From OLB11 sp041392835 (GTDB lineage: Bacteria > Bacteroidota > Bacteroidia > Chitinophagales > Chitinophagaceae), in contig JAWKLF010000003.1 in the NCBI GenBank assembly GCA_041392835.1, positions 62,001 to 126,000 of the forward strand: 64,000 bases of DNA, given 5' to 3'. Below, in pieces: positions 56,235-64,000 of the stretch. The position numbers were made by a program, and so were the translations under genes. The first letter of the stretch is position 1. Each line of letters opens with the position of its first letter. The notes below the pieces were generated by a model that ran no database searches, was not told where the DNA came from, and saw only the letters and a list, made by a program, of their open reading frames with translations.

Positions 56235-56900
56235 ATGAACTATGCAATAATATTGGCGGGAGGTAAAGGACAACGAATGGAATCGGATAGACCCAAGCAG
56301 TTTATGCTTTTACAAGGCAGACCTGTTATTGTTTATAGCATAGATTGTTTTTTAAGGTTTCAAAAAGATATTCAATTAATTATTGTGCATCCATCGGAAT
56401 TTGAACAAGAGATAAGGTTAATGTTAAATAAATATTTTCCTTCCAATAATTTTAAGTTTATAGAAGGTGGTGATACTCGTTTTCAGTCTGTGAAGCAAGG
56501 TTTAAAATGTGTAGAAAAAGAAGGAATCGTTTTTATTCATGATGCAGCCCGACCTTTTATTGATAGTCATTTATTAAATAGATGTTTAGAACAAGCCTTG
56601 CATCATGGTAATGCTATACCTGCCATAAGGGTCAAAGATTCTTTGCGAAAGACGCATAGAAAGGGTAGTGAAGCAGTGGACAGAAATTTATTTTTAGTTA
56701 TTCAGACACCTCAAACTTTTCAATATAATATACTCCAAAAAAGTTTTGAGCAAACAGAAAGTACAAGTTTTACGGATGATGCATCTGTAATTGAAAAAGC
56801 AGGATATACCATACATATAGTAGAAGGATTAGAAAAGAATATTAAAATCACAACGCCATTTGATTGGTTATTAGCAGCATGTATTGTACACGAGAATTAA
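56235..56900 (+). CDS. ispD: 2-C-methyl-D-erythritol 4-phosphate cytidylyltransferase
   Basis: A 221-aa enzyme of the non-mevalonate isoprenoid pathway that makes CDP-ME from MEP and CTP. The nucleotide loop ILAGGKGQRM (6-15), the FIHDAARPF block, the TPQTF motif and the TDDASV segment are all present. The start ATG is directly at the conserved MNYAIILAGG. ispG of the same pathway is 24 kb away. No TAnnTTTG box was seen upstream. It ends at an intergenic repeat. Confidence 0.95.
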   Translation: MNYAIILAGGKGQRMESDRPKQFMLLQGRPVIVYSIDCFLRFQKDIQLIIVHPSEFEQEIRLMLNKYFPSNNFKFIEGGDTRFQSVKQGLKCVEKEGIVFIHDAARPFIDSHLLNRCLEQALHHGNAIPAIRVKDSLRKTHRKGSEAVDRNLFLVIQTPQTFQYNILQKSFEQTESTSFTDDASVIEKAGYTIHIVEGLEKNIKITTPFDWLLAACIVHEN

Positions 56901-56938
56901 TTACAAAGTTTGTTGATTCCTATTTTCTAAAAAAAATT

Positions 56939-56999
56939 ATACCGATTATACTACTGTAACAGACTAAAAAAATAGTCTGAACATCAGTAATATCGGCAT
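56939..56999. repeat. 61-bp imperfect palindrome after ispD
   Basis: Inner perfect hairpin CAGACTA (56960-56966) / TAGTCTG (56973-56979) with an A6 loop, extended outward by imperfectly paired arms (ATACCGATTATACTACTG against CAGTAATATCGGCAT). It could act as a terminator or be part of a mobile palindromic element with the repeat next to it. Confidence 0.7.
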
Positions 57000-57005
57000 A
57001 AATCG

Positions 57006-57045
57006 CTCTAAAAATTGGTCTGAAACCAATTTAAGATTGGTATTA
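57006..57045. repeat. 40-bp intergenic repeat, second copy
   Basis: Matches 42556-42595 in 39 of 40 bases. It contains the small hairpin ACCAAT/ATTGGT. It overlaps the stop codon of the convergent lipoprotein gene (stop 57043-57045). Confidence 0.9.
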
Positions 57046-57669
57046 TTCTTGTAGCAAAAGCCATCCATTGGCACTTGAATGTCTGTAATTTTTTTGAGTT
57101 GTTTTTTTCTGATTTGTTTTGTATTCAGTAGTTAATGTTTTTGTTTGTTTGTCTATTTTGCTTGGAAATAAACTCATGCTTTCAGACAAAAATGAATTGT
57201 AACAAAAAGTGTGGTCGTTTTGTTGTATGTAAAAATGATAGTTGACATTAGAGTCTGTACTTCGAAATTGCCTTACGGCAATATCATCTTTATTGTCAAA
57301 ATTAAAATCAGCAACAATAATGTCTCCAGTGTTATATTCTCTATTTTCTTTATTTACATTGTAATTTGTACAGAAGGATTGTGTATTCTGAAAATAAAAT
57401 AAATCGTTTCTGTAAGTATTGTCAGTATTGATTATAAAGCTATCCAATAAGGCATTCGATTTCTTATCGTAAATACCTAAACTCATATTTTGTATATGTT
57501 CTTGATTTTTTTCTACATGCACTTTGATATTAAATTGATTTGAAAGTTGTGGATGTAAAAAATTAGTATAAGATAGTTTTTCGTTTGAAGCTAAATTTTG
57601 AAATTTATTTTTTGGAGACATCGTGCAGCTGTATGCAAATAAAATAATTAAGATAAAGTAGTTTTTCAT
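57043..57669 (-). CDS. Lipoprotein of unknown function (XAC2610-like region)
   Basis: A 208-aa protein with a lipobox (LFAYSC, Cys15). The centre reads IVADFNFDNKDDIAVRQ, a calcium-loop-like D-x-N-x-D motif typical of XAC2610-type proteins, followed by YHFYIQQNDHTFCYN. Very rich in Asn, Lys and Thr. The last codons lie inside a dispersed repeat, so the C-terminus (SSANGWLLLQE) may have been shaped by its insertion. Role unknown. Confidence 0.72.
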   Translation of the reverse strand: MKNYFILIILFAYSCTMSPKNKFQNLASNEKLSYTNFLHPQLSNQFNIKVHVEKNQEHIQNMSLGIYDKKSNALLDSFIINTDNTYRNDLFYFQNTQSFCTNYNVNKENREYNTGDIIVADFNFDNKDDIAVRQFRSTDSNVNYHFYIQQNDHTFCYNSFLSESMSLFPSKIDKQTKTLTTEYKTNQKKTTQKNYRHSSANGWLLLQE

Positions 57670-57790
57670 ATAGATTTATTTGAATAAAAATAAAAGATTT
57701 CCTAAGCATAGTAGTTATGCAAAATAAATTTTAGGATAAATTTATGGTTTCTATCCTAGAGTAGATGGTAAATACTTTTTATTGAAATTG

Positions 57791-58483
57791 CTAGTAAATT
57801 AAGCTTGCATTGTCATGTAGCATGCCATGTTCTGTACGTATAATGCGCGAGCGAAATTTTTGAAGAATACTATAATCATGAGTAGCCATGATGATGGCTG
57901 TGCCATAGTCTGCACAAATAGAATGCAACAAAGTCATAATTTCGTCTGAGGTATCGGGATCTAAATTTCCCGTAGGCTCATCGGCTAGTATTAGTTTAGG
58001 ATTATTGAGCAAGGCTCTTGCAATGTCTACCCGTTGTTGTTCGCCTCCACTCATTTCGTAAGTCATTTTATTTCCTTTGCCTTTTAATCCCACCTTGGCT
58101 AAAACGCTTTCTATTTTTTCACTCATCATGTTTTTATCTTTCCAACCTGTAGCTTGCAATACAAATAGTAAATTATTATAGACTGTTCTATCGGTTAGCA
58201 ATTGAAAATCCTGAAAGACTATTCCTAAATTTCTTCTCAGAAATGGTACATTTTTCCATGTTAAATCTCGTAGGTTAAAGCCACATACTATTCCTTTACC
58301 TTGTAGTAATGGAATATTGCCATAGAGTGTTTTTAGTAAACTCGATTTTCCAGTTCCTGTTTTACCTATAAGATATACAAACTCTCCTTTGCGAATTTGC
58401 AAGTTCACATCATTTAGTATCAATACTCCTCCTTGATATATATTTGCATGTTCTAATTCTACTACTTCTGGAAATTCGATCAT
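57791..58483 (-). CDS. ftsE: Cell division ATP-binding protein FtsE
   Basis: A 230-aa ABC ATPase that, with FtsX, links septum formation to peptidoglycan hydrolysis. Walker A GKTGTGKS (40-47), signature MSGGEQQR, Walker B LILADEPTGNLD and the H-loop MATHDYS are all present. No ftsX is adjacent, as in many Bacteroidota. A LolD-type assignment is possible, but the compact length and the VFQDFQLLTDRTV block favour FtsE. Confidence 0.9.
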   Translation of the reverse strand: MIEFPEVVELEHANIYQGGVLILNDVNLQIRKGEFVYLIGKTGTGKSSLLKTLYGNIPLLQGKGIVCGFNLRDLTWKNVPFLRRNLGIVFQDFQLLTDRTVYNNLLFVLQATGWKDKNMMSEKIESVLAKVGLKGKGNKMTYEMSGGEQQRVDIARALLNNPKLILADEPTGNLDPDTSDEIMTLLHSICADYGTAIIMATHDYSILQKFRSRIIRTEHGMLHDNASLIY

Positions 58484-58520
58484 AATGTATAATTTCTGTT
58501 TTGTATATTAAGGTTAAAAA

Positions 58521-59759
58521 TTAAAAAGTTACAGAAGCATAATGGATAGCATTATCTCTAAGGTATTCTACAGTGGTTGTTTCGCCTTTTTCAAATTGTC
58601 CAAGTGCTTTCATATAGTCTTGCATGGTCAGTGTTTCGAAAGAGCCTAATTTTAGTATTACATCGCCTTTTTCAAGTCCAGCTCTGTGAGCAGGTTTGTT
58701 TTCAGTTACACCGTCTAAATGCACGCCTTTACCATCGTATGCATAATCTGGCATAATACCCAATGTCACTTTAAAAGACATTTTAGTGTCTACCGATTTG
58801 GTTTTATAAAAATGTAGTTTGGATTCAGTATCCAATGCGTATATTAAATCTATGATATGCTCCAATACATATACTTCACCTTGTGCATTGACTTTGTCTA
58901 GGTCATCGGTAGGTTTGTGATAATCGCTATGCTGACCTGTAAAATAGTGTAGCACAGGAATATCTTTTAGATAAAATGAAGTATGATCGCTTGGACCTAC
59001 TCCAGAGCTATCATATTTGAATGTAAAAAAAGTATTTATTTTTTCTAATGTTGGTATCCATACATCAGAGGTGCCTACACCGTATACAAGTAATTTTTTT
59101 GTTTTATCATTCAATCTTCCAATCATGTCCAAATTAATCATATAATTAATTTTCTTTAAAGGGTAGCTTGGGTATTCACACCATTTTTTGGAACCTAGCA
59201 ATCCCAATTCTTCACCTGAAAAAGCTATAAATAAAAAATTGTTTTTTTCTTTGATACCATTACTTCTAAAATAGCGTGCTAATTCCAAAAGACCAGCTAC
59301 TCCACTAGCATTATCATCAGCTCCATTATGTATTTTTCCTTCTGGGTTAGCATCCAAGCTATTGTGATCGTGTCCTAATCCTAAGTGGTCGTAGTGGGCG
59401 CCTATAACTACAGTATAGGGTGCACCATTATCAATAAAACCTACTACATTTTTACTTTTCATAGTCACACCAGTACTACTTTCTGTAGTTCCATGAGGGT
59501 CGTTTTGATTACTTTTTTTATATGTAAAATAATGAAAATAGCCTCTATTTCCTTTTGGAGCTATATCCATTCTTTTAAATGCATCAGCTATATAAGCAGC
59601 TGCTTTTCCTTCATCTTCGCTAGAGGTTGCTCTTCCTAATAATGCATCAGATGCTAAGAATGAAACATGATCAATTATTTTATCCTTGCGAATACGTTGT
59701 CCATTCGATTGCTGATATAGGAGGGTAAAACTTAATAAAAGGAATGCAATTTGCTTCAT
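58521..59759 (-). CDS. M28 family Zn aminopeptidase with PDZ domain
   Basis: A 412-aa exported peptidase with a signal peptide (cleavage near SNGQR). The co-catalytic Zn ligands are in GAHYDHLG, DDNASG, GEELGLLG, NLDMIGRL and SDHTSFY. A C-terminal PDZ domain (about 325-412: GVTENKPAHRAGLEKGDVILKL) probably guides substrate binding. It likely removes N-terminal residues from peptides in the periplasm. ftsE lies 37 bp downstream. A -7 box lies 33 bp upstream. Confidence 0.93.
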   Translation of the reverse strand: MKQIAFLLLSFTLLYQQSNGQRIRKDKIIDHVSFLASDALLGRATSSEDEGKAAAYIADAFKRMDIAPKGNRGYFHYFTYKKSNQNDPHGTTESSTGVTMKSKNVVGFIDNGAPYTVVIGAHYDHLGLGHDHNSLDANPEGKIHNGADDNASGVAGLLELARYFRSNGIKEKNNFLFIAFSGEELGLLGSKKWCEYPSYPLKKINYMINLDMIGRLNDKTKKLLVYGVGTSDVWIPTLEKINTFFTFKYDSSGVGPSDHTSFYLKDIPVLHYFTGQHSDYHKPTDDLDKVNAQGEVYVLEHIIDLIYALDTESKLHFYKTKSVDTKMSFKVTLGIMPDYAYDGKGVHLDGVTENKPAHRAGLEKGDVILKLGSFETLTMQDYMKALGQFEKGETTTVEYLRDNAIHYASVTF

Positions 59760-59792
59760 AGATGAATATTTTAAAAGCTGTGGCTAAACAAA

Positions 59793-59800
59793 CAAATTTA
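59793..59800 (-). promoter_or_regulatory. -7 box TAAATTTG of the M28 peptidase gene
   Basis: Exact match on the minus strand, 33 bp upstream of the ATG at 59759. Confidence 0.52.
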
Positions 59801-59825
59801 TTGAGAAATGCACAGAATGAAAAAT

Positions 59826-60866
59826 TTATTCTACCCAATCGGCTATAAATATGTTGGTATCATGGTTTCCTCCATTATTTCTATTCGAAGAAAAAACAAG
59901 GTGTTTACCATCGGGCGAAAACATAGGAAAGGCATTGAAATAACTATCAAATGTTATTTGTTTTAAATTTTTCCCATCTAAGTCTATTAAATATAGATGA
60001 AAGTCGAAACCTTTTTTACTGGCATGATTGCTCGAAAAAATAATTTTTTTGCCTGAAGGATGAAAATATGGAGCCCAATTTGCTTTGCCAAGATGTGTTA
60101 TTTGTTTTAAGTCCGAACCATCTACATGGCACGTAAATATTTCCATTTCGGTGGGCTGCACTAATCCTTTTTTTAGATTTTCTTTGTATGATTTTATTTC
60201 TTCTTGAGTCTTAGGACGCGATGCTCTAAAAACAAGTTCATGGCCATCTGGCGAAAAAAATGCACCTCCGTCATATCCCAAATCATGTGTTATTTGTTTT
60301 TGATTTTTGCCATCTATATCCATGGTCCATAATTCTAAATCACCACTACGTGTACTCGTAAATACAATTTTATCACCTCGAGGCGATACCGTAGCTTCTG
60401 CATCATAACCTTTTGAGTTAGTTAGTTTGCTTTTTATCTTGCCATTGGGGTTGGCTACATATATATCGTAGTCATCATAAATAGACCAAAAGTACTTGCC
60501 ATTTTCGCGTGGAGCTTCTAAAGGACAACTTTTTGTGCCTCTATGTGTAGAGGCATATAATATATCTTTGCCATTGGGCATAAAATAGCTACAGGTAGTT
60601 CTTCCATGACCAGTACTTATTTTTTTGGGCTTATATGTTTTGTTGTTGCTTGCCTTTTTTATATCCATACAAAAAATTTGATCGCATTCAAGTCCCCAAT
60701 TCTTGTTATTTGTTTGAAATGTTAGAAAACGACCATTCGGACTAAAATAGGCTTCGGCATTATCATACCCAAATGTAAGTTGTCGTATATTTTGAAGATG
60801 ACTTTCTTGCTGATTTGAAAATGAACAAAAGAGAAATAAAATAAATACTTGGAGCCAAATTTTCAT
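59826..60866 (-). CDS. TolB/PD40 beta-propeller protein
   Basis: A 346-aa protein with a short signal segment (IWLQVFILFLFCSFS). Six or more PD40 blades are clear: AYFSPNGRFLTFQTN, SYFMPNGKDILYAST, ATVSPRGDKIVFTSTRSGD, AFFSPDGHELVFRAS, PYFHPSGKKIIFSSN, PMFSPDGKHLVFSSN. The fold is a TolB-like propeller, probably periplasmic. It is far shorter than Tri-core-type peptidases and has no catalytic domain. The -7 box ends 5 bp before the ATG. Confidence 0.88.
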   Translation of the reverse strand: MKIWLQVFILFLFCSFSNQQESHLQNIRQLTFGYDNAEAYFSPNGRFLTFQTNNKNWGLECDQIFCMDIKKASNNKTYKPKKISTGHGRTTCSYFMPNGKDILYASTHRGTKSCPLEAPRENGKYFWSIYDDYDIYVANPNGKIKSKLTNSKGYDAEATVSPRGDKIVFTSTRSGDLELWTMDIDGKNQKQITHDLGYDGGAFFSPDGHELVFRASRPKTQEEIKSYKENLKKGLVQPTEMEIFTCHVDGSDLKQITHLGKANWAPYFHPSGKKIIFSSNHASKKGFDFHLYLIDLDGKNLKQITFDSYFNAFPMFSPDGKHLVFSSNRNNGGNHDTNIFIADWVE

Positions 60867-60871
60867 GCTTG

Positions 60872-60879
60872 CAAATGTA
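60872..60879 (-). promoter_or_regulatory. -7 box TACATTTG of the PD40 gene (leaderless type)
   Basis: Exact match on the minus strand, 5 bp upstream of the ATG at 60866. Confidence 0.55.
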
Positions 60880-60906
60880 AGGGGTTCGGTATAAAACTAA
60901 AGACAT

Positions 60907-60934
60907 AAAAAAAACTTCTTACATTGTAAGAAGT
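60907..60934 (-). terminator. Terminator of tRNA-His
   Basis: A perfect 9-bp stem (60914-60922 with 60926-60934) with a 3-nt loop, followed on the minus strand by a T8 run. It begins 16 bp after the tRNA 3' end. Confidence 0.92.
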
Positions 60935-60949
60935 CTTTTGTCTTGGAAG

Positions 60950-61024
60950 GGAGAATGATGGGTCTCGAACCCACGACCCTCAGAACCACAATCTGATGCT
61001 CTAACCAACTGAGCTACACTCTCC
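60950..61024 (-). tRNA. tRNA-His (GTG)
   Basis: Full cloverleaf: the extra G at -1 (61024) pairs with C73 (60950); acceptor GAGAGTG/CATTCTC with one G-T pair; D arm GCTC/GAGC; anticodon loop TTGTGGT giving anticodon GTG; T loop TTCGAGA. The encoded G-1:C73 pair is the identity element of histidine tRNA. CCA is not encoded. Confidence 0.97.
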
Positions 61025-61036
61025 ATTTTGGGACTG

Positions 61037-61044
61037 CAAATATA
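61037..61044 (-). promoter_or_regulatory. -7 box TATATTTG of tRNA-His
   Basis: Exact match on the minus strand, 12 bp before the first tRNA base. Confidence 0.62.
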
Positions 61045-61067
61045 TACATAGTTTTTATCTAAAAAAA

Positions 61068-61658
61068 CTAATTTCGTTCCACTCCCCAATATTCCATTAG
61101 TGAATCTTGTTCTTGTGTATCAAGTTTCATTTTTTGGTAATGTCCATGCATATTTTTTTGTCTAAAAGCCTCGTATAGCGTTACCGCACAGGCTACCGAT
61201 ATATTTAGAGATTGTATCATGCCTACCTGTGGAATAACGATATTGCCAGTGCATTTTTTTAAAACATCTTCACTAACTCCAATAGACTCATTGCCAAAAA
61301 CTAATGCTACGGATTCCGAAGCAAAGTCCGATTCATATATAGAACTTGCATCATGCGCTAAATGCGTGGCAAGAATATGCTTATATTTAGATTGTATCTG
61401 TTCAAAACAGGTTCCAATATCTGTATATTGTTTTACCTGAAGCCACTTTAAAGCACTGGAGCTGCTCTTGCTGCCAAATTTTTTATGTCGGGGTATAGTT
61501 GTATTTAAAACATATATCTCTTTTACTCCTACCGCATCGCATGTTCTCATCACAGCAGAGATATTGTGAGGGTCATGTACATTTTCAAGTAGTACAGTGA
61601 GGTCATTTTGGCGATGACTAAGTACATGGTTTATTTTTTGTCTTCGTTCTTCTGTCAT
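61068..61658 (-). CDS. trmH: SpoU/TrmH-family RNA 2'-O-methyltransferase
   Basis: A 196-aa SAM-dependent RNA ribose methyltransferase with the trefoil-knot SPOUT fold. The three family motifs are present: ENVHDPHNISAVMRTCDA (1), FGNESIGVSEDVL (2) and IPQVGMIQSLNISVACAVTLYE (3). Size and N-terminal TEERRQKINHVLSHRQ match the tRNA (Gm18) enzyme TrmH, though an rRNA target cannot be excluded. It lies just upstream of tRNA-His on the same strand. Confidence 0.9.
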   Translation of the reverse strand: MTEERRQKINHVLSHRQNDLTVLLENVHDPHNISAVMRTCDAVGVKEIYVLNTTIPRHKKFGSKSSSSALKWLQVKQYTDIGTCFEQIQSKYKHILATHLAHDASSIYESDFASESVALVFGNESIGVSEDVLKKCTGNIVIPQVGMIQSLNISVACAVTLYEAFRQKNMHGHYQKMKLDTQEQDSLMEYWGVERN

Positions 61659-61694
61659 GACATTTATCAGGAGTTATTTTTATTTTTAGCAGCT

Positions 61695-61702
61695 TATTTT
61701 TG
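61695..61702 (+). promoter_or_regulatory. -7 box TATTTTTG of the cytochrome c peroxidase gene
   Basis: Exact match ending 8 bp before the ATG at 61711, so the leader would be only a few bases or absent. Confidence 0.52.
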
Positions 61703-61710
61703 CAATAATA

Positions 61711-62646
61711 ATGAGATTCATACTTGTACTAATACTTAGTGCCCTTTTTTTTAGTGCTTTTGAACAAGAAAAAATAGAAGACGAAGTGGCATTAGGCAAA
61801 AAACTCTTTTTTGATACCATCTTATCCGAAGACTATTCTATTAGTTGTGCCTCTTGTCATAAACCAGCTTTTGCATTTGCCGACAATGTGGCATTTAGTA
61901 AGGGTGTACAAAACAGATTGGCTACAAGAAATACACCTTCTGTTATGAATATGAAATTTCGAGAATCATTTTTTTGGGATGGACGAGCAACAACTCTCGA
62001 AGAGCAAGTGATAGGACCAATTGAAAATCCAAATGAAATGAATTTGCCTTTTGCAATAGCCGTTAAAAGAATACAAGAAAACAAAGAATATAAAATTTTA
62101 TTCAAAAAAATAATAGGGCACGAGCCAGACAGTACAAGCATAGTGCGTGTCATATCTAATTACGAACGCAGTCTTGAAACTGAAAATACGCCCAACGATC
62201 GATGGTTGGATGATAAACCTAATGGCTTGACACCTCAACAAGAACGAGGCAGAGAGCTTTTTATAAGTGATAGAACAAAATGTTTTGAATGCCATTTTAC
62301 TCCAGATTTCACATCGGATGAGTTTAAAAATATTGGACTCTTTGATGGCGCAAAATTGAATGATAGTGGTCGATATAAAATAACCAAACAAATTGAAGAT
62401 ATTGGTAAATTTAAAATTCCTGGGTTACGAAATGTAGCTCTTACAGCACCTTACATGCACAATGGTATGTTCGCAACTTTAAGAGAGGTAATAGACTATT
62501 ACGACAATCCTGAAAAAATATTGAAGAAAAAAACAGATAGAGATACGATATTGCCAGCAAGGTTAAATTTGTCTGAACAAGAAAAAGAAGATTTAGAATC
62601 CTTTCTTATGGCGTTGACTGATGATTCTTTTACAGGCAAAAAATAA
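61711..62646 (+). CDS. Di-haem cytochrome c peroxidase (CcpA/MauG family)
   Basis: A 311-aa periplasmic protein with a signal peptide (about 1-17) and two haem-c sites, CASCH (46-50) and CFECH (191-195). RNTPSVMNMKFRESFFWDGR and FKIPGLRNVALTAPYMHNGMF are family blocks; the latter carries the Met ligand of the high-potential haem. It reduces H2O2 to water with electrons from a cytochrome. Length is as expected. MauG-type modifying activity is possible but there is no partner gene. Confidence 0.93.
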   Translation: MRFILVLILSALFFSAFEQEKIEDEVALGKKLFFDTILSEDYSISCASCHKPAFAFADNVAFSKGVQNRLATRNTPSVMNMKFRESFFWDGRATTLEEQVIGPIENPNEMNLPFAIAVKRIQENKEYKILFKKIIGHEPDSTSIVRVISNYERSLETENTPNDRWLDDKPNGLTPQQERGRELFISDRTKCFECHFTPDFTSDEFKNIGLFDGAKLNDSGRYKITKQIEDIGKFKIPGLRNVALTAPYMHNGMFATLREVIDYYDNPEKILKKKTDRDTILPARLNLSEQEKEDLESFLMALTDDSFTGKK

Positions 62647-62811
62647 TTTTGCATATTCAATAAATGCGTTGTAATCTTGCAGAGAAATAAATGTTACTTT
62701 TAAAAGAGGTCCTCTCTGTATAAAGGTTTTTATTTGATTTAAAAATTTAATAATCCATTATTACTTATTACCAAACATCGTTTTACAAGAAAAACGATTA
62801 ATTCAAAATTT

Positions 62812-64000
62812 ATGTACGATATACTAAAACTAAATGAGATGATAGTGCCTGAGCTACTTGAAATAGCAGAAAAACTATCTATAGAGGGAGCTTCTACTTT
62901 TGACAAAAAAGATTTGATATATAAAATATTAGACGCTCAAGCGCTTAACCCAAGTGTAGTAGCAGATATAAGCGAAAAACCTAAAAAGAAAACAGCAAAG
63001 AAAGCAGCCAAAAAAGTAGCCAAAAAAGATGATACGGATACTACTGCTGAAAAATCAATCCTTGCAAGTGATAACAATACGCAAGAAAAGATTATTGAAA
63101 CAAAAGAAGATGCTAAGCCCAAAAAGAAAGTAATAGCCAAGAAAAAAGTAGCGGAGAAAACGTTGCCTGAAAATACTAAAATAGAAGCAAAACCTTCTGA
63201 ACCCATTGAAAAAAAGCCGAATACACAGGTTGGACAACTTAATTTAGAAGAAGTATTTGCACAAAGACCCTATACAAAACAAGAACCTAAATCAGAGCCC
63301 GTTATCAATACTCCTGTAGCTCCTAAACAAGAAAATAGAAAACCAGAACAAGCCACTGCAAATCATACACAAGAACCCAAAAGCAGAGATACAAATCCTA
63401 ATCAACAACAAAACCAAGAAATTAAATTCAAAAAAATACCAAAATTCAATATAGAATTTGATGGACAAATTGATACTGAAGGTGTTTTAGAATTAATGCC
63501 AGATGGTTTTGGTTTTTTGCGTTCAAGCGACTATAACTATTTATCATCTCCAGATGATGTGTATGTATCGCATTCGCAAATAAAACTGTTTGGTTTAAAA
63601 ACTGGAGACACCGTAACAGGAACCGTAAGACCTCCAAAAGAGGGTGAAAAATATTTTGCTTTAGTAAAAGTAAGTACCATAAACGGTAAACTTCCAGAAC
63701 AAGTGAGAGATCGGGTTCCCTTTGATTATTTAACACCATTATTCCCTTACGAAAAATTAAACCTTTTTACAACACAAAATAATTATAGTACTCGTATTAT
63801 GGATTTATTTGCCCCTATAGGCAAAGGCCAACGTGGACTTATAGTAGCTCAGCCCAAGACCGGTAAAACCATGTTGCTTAAAGAAGTAGCCAATGCTATT
63901 GCCGAAAATCACCCGGAGTGCTACCTCATGATAGTACTTGTAGATGAAAGACCAGAAGAGGTAACCGATATGGAACGTAGCGTAAAAGCAGAAGTAATAT
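62812..64000 (+). CDS. rho: Transcription termination factor Rho (3' partial)
   Basis: The frame starts at ATG 62812 (MYDILKLNEM) and runs off the window after 396 codons. Domains: Rho N-terminal helical domain (about 1-45), a Lys/Ala/Pro/Gln-rich insertion (about 50-200) with repeats such as KKKTAKKAAKKVAKK, the cold-shock-like RNA-binding domain (about 210-275: GVLELMPDGFGFLRSSDYNY) and the start of the ATPase with Walker A PKTGKT (348-353) and LVDERPEEV. Long disordered insertions are known in Bacteroidota Rho. The 165-bp upstream gap has no -7 box and could be a regulated leader. Confidence 0.96.
   Translation, partial: MYDILKLNEMIVPELLEIAEKLSIEGASTFDKKDLIYKILDAQALNPSVVADISEKPKKKTAKKAAKKVAKKDDTDTTAEKSILASDNNTQEKIIETKEDAKPKKKVIAKKKVAEKTLPENTKIEAKPSEPIEKKPNTQVGQLNLEEVFAQRPYTKQEPKSEPVINTPVAPKQENRKPEQATANHTQEPKSRDTNPNQQQNQEIKFKKIPKFNIEFDGQIDTEGVLELMPDGFGFLRSSDYNYLSSPDDVYVSHSQIKLFGLKTGDTVTGTVRPPKEGEKYFALVKVSTINGKLPEQVRDRVPFDYLTPLFPYEKLNLFTTQNNYSTRIMDLFAPIGKGQRGLIVAQPKTGKTMLLKEVANAIAENHPECYLMIVLVDERPEEVTDMERSVKAEVI

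Noticed and set aside
1..64000. CRISPR arrays, insertion sequences, rRNA genes, prophage
   Set aside because: No regularly spaced direct repeats, transposase, integrase or rRNA signatures were found on reading both strands.

Overview
The window is AT-rich and reads as a chromosome segment from a free-living member of the Bacteroidota, most likely in or near Chitinophagales/Sphingobacteriales. Supporting signs are type IX secretion (T9SS) C-terminal sorting domains, a CHU_C-type gliding-motility C-terminal domain, gldF-gldG, the long three-domain form of IspG, a dimeric glycyl-tRNA synthetase, DUF1573 and DUF3078 proteins, a Rho factor with a long basic insertion, and many copies of the Bacteroidota -7 promoter element TAnnTTTG with no Shine-Dalgarno sequences. 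I saw no rRNA, CRISPR array, transposase, integrase or prophage gene.

Layout. 0-4.1 kb: the 3' part of a very large secreted T9SS protein. 4.2-12.3 kb: a hexose-phosphate mutase, pdxA, pcm with a small lipoprotein, a fused alpha/beta 2-oxoacid dehydrogenase E1, two DUF1573 proteins and a carboxypeptidase-regulatory-like protein. 12.3-20.6 kb: leuS, pdhA, a DUF3078 protein, mscL, a PPK2-type kinase, a small amphipathic helical protein, and glyQS. 20.6-25.0 kb: two tandem TlpA-like thioredoxins, pyrophosphatase next to a fluoride channel, and lysA. 25-33.5 kb: a hybrid histidine kinase with a frame-broken N-terminus, a membrane protein/glycosyltransferase pair, ispG and an alpha-oxoamine synthase. 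33.6-38.6 kb: a PafA-type alkaline phosphatase, argS, a lipoprotein and a small membrane protein.

38.8-47.1 kb is a cell-surface block of four T9SS-type genes. The first two are interrupted by single-base lesions and are called pseudogenes here, with sequencing error as the alternative. 47.2-52.8 kb is one rightward run: gldF, gldG, paaZ, then an Xre/RES toxin-antitoxin pair with its own promoter and a palindrome between the promoter boxes. 52.8-60.9 kb holds two PD40/TolB-like proteins, adenine deaminase, an L,D-transpeptidase, ispD, a lipoprotein, ftsE and an M28 aminopeptidase. 60.9-64 kb holds tRNA-His, a SpoU methyltransferase, a di-haem cytochrome c peroxidase and the 5' part of rho.

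Most genes are housekeeping. No clear new multi-gene system was found. The best leads are the promoter architecture (at least seven apparently leaderless genes), the RES/Xre operator, the broken surface-protein genes with a shared 57-bp tail, a dispersed 40-bp intergenic repeat, and an unassigned conserved-looking domain in the protein at 42.6-44.4 kb. Promoter calls rest on reading the sequence against the known consensus and were not tested experimentally.
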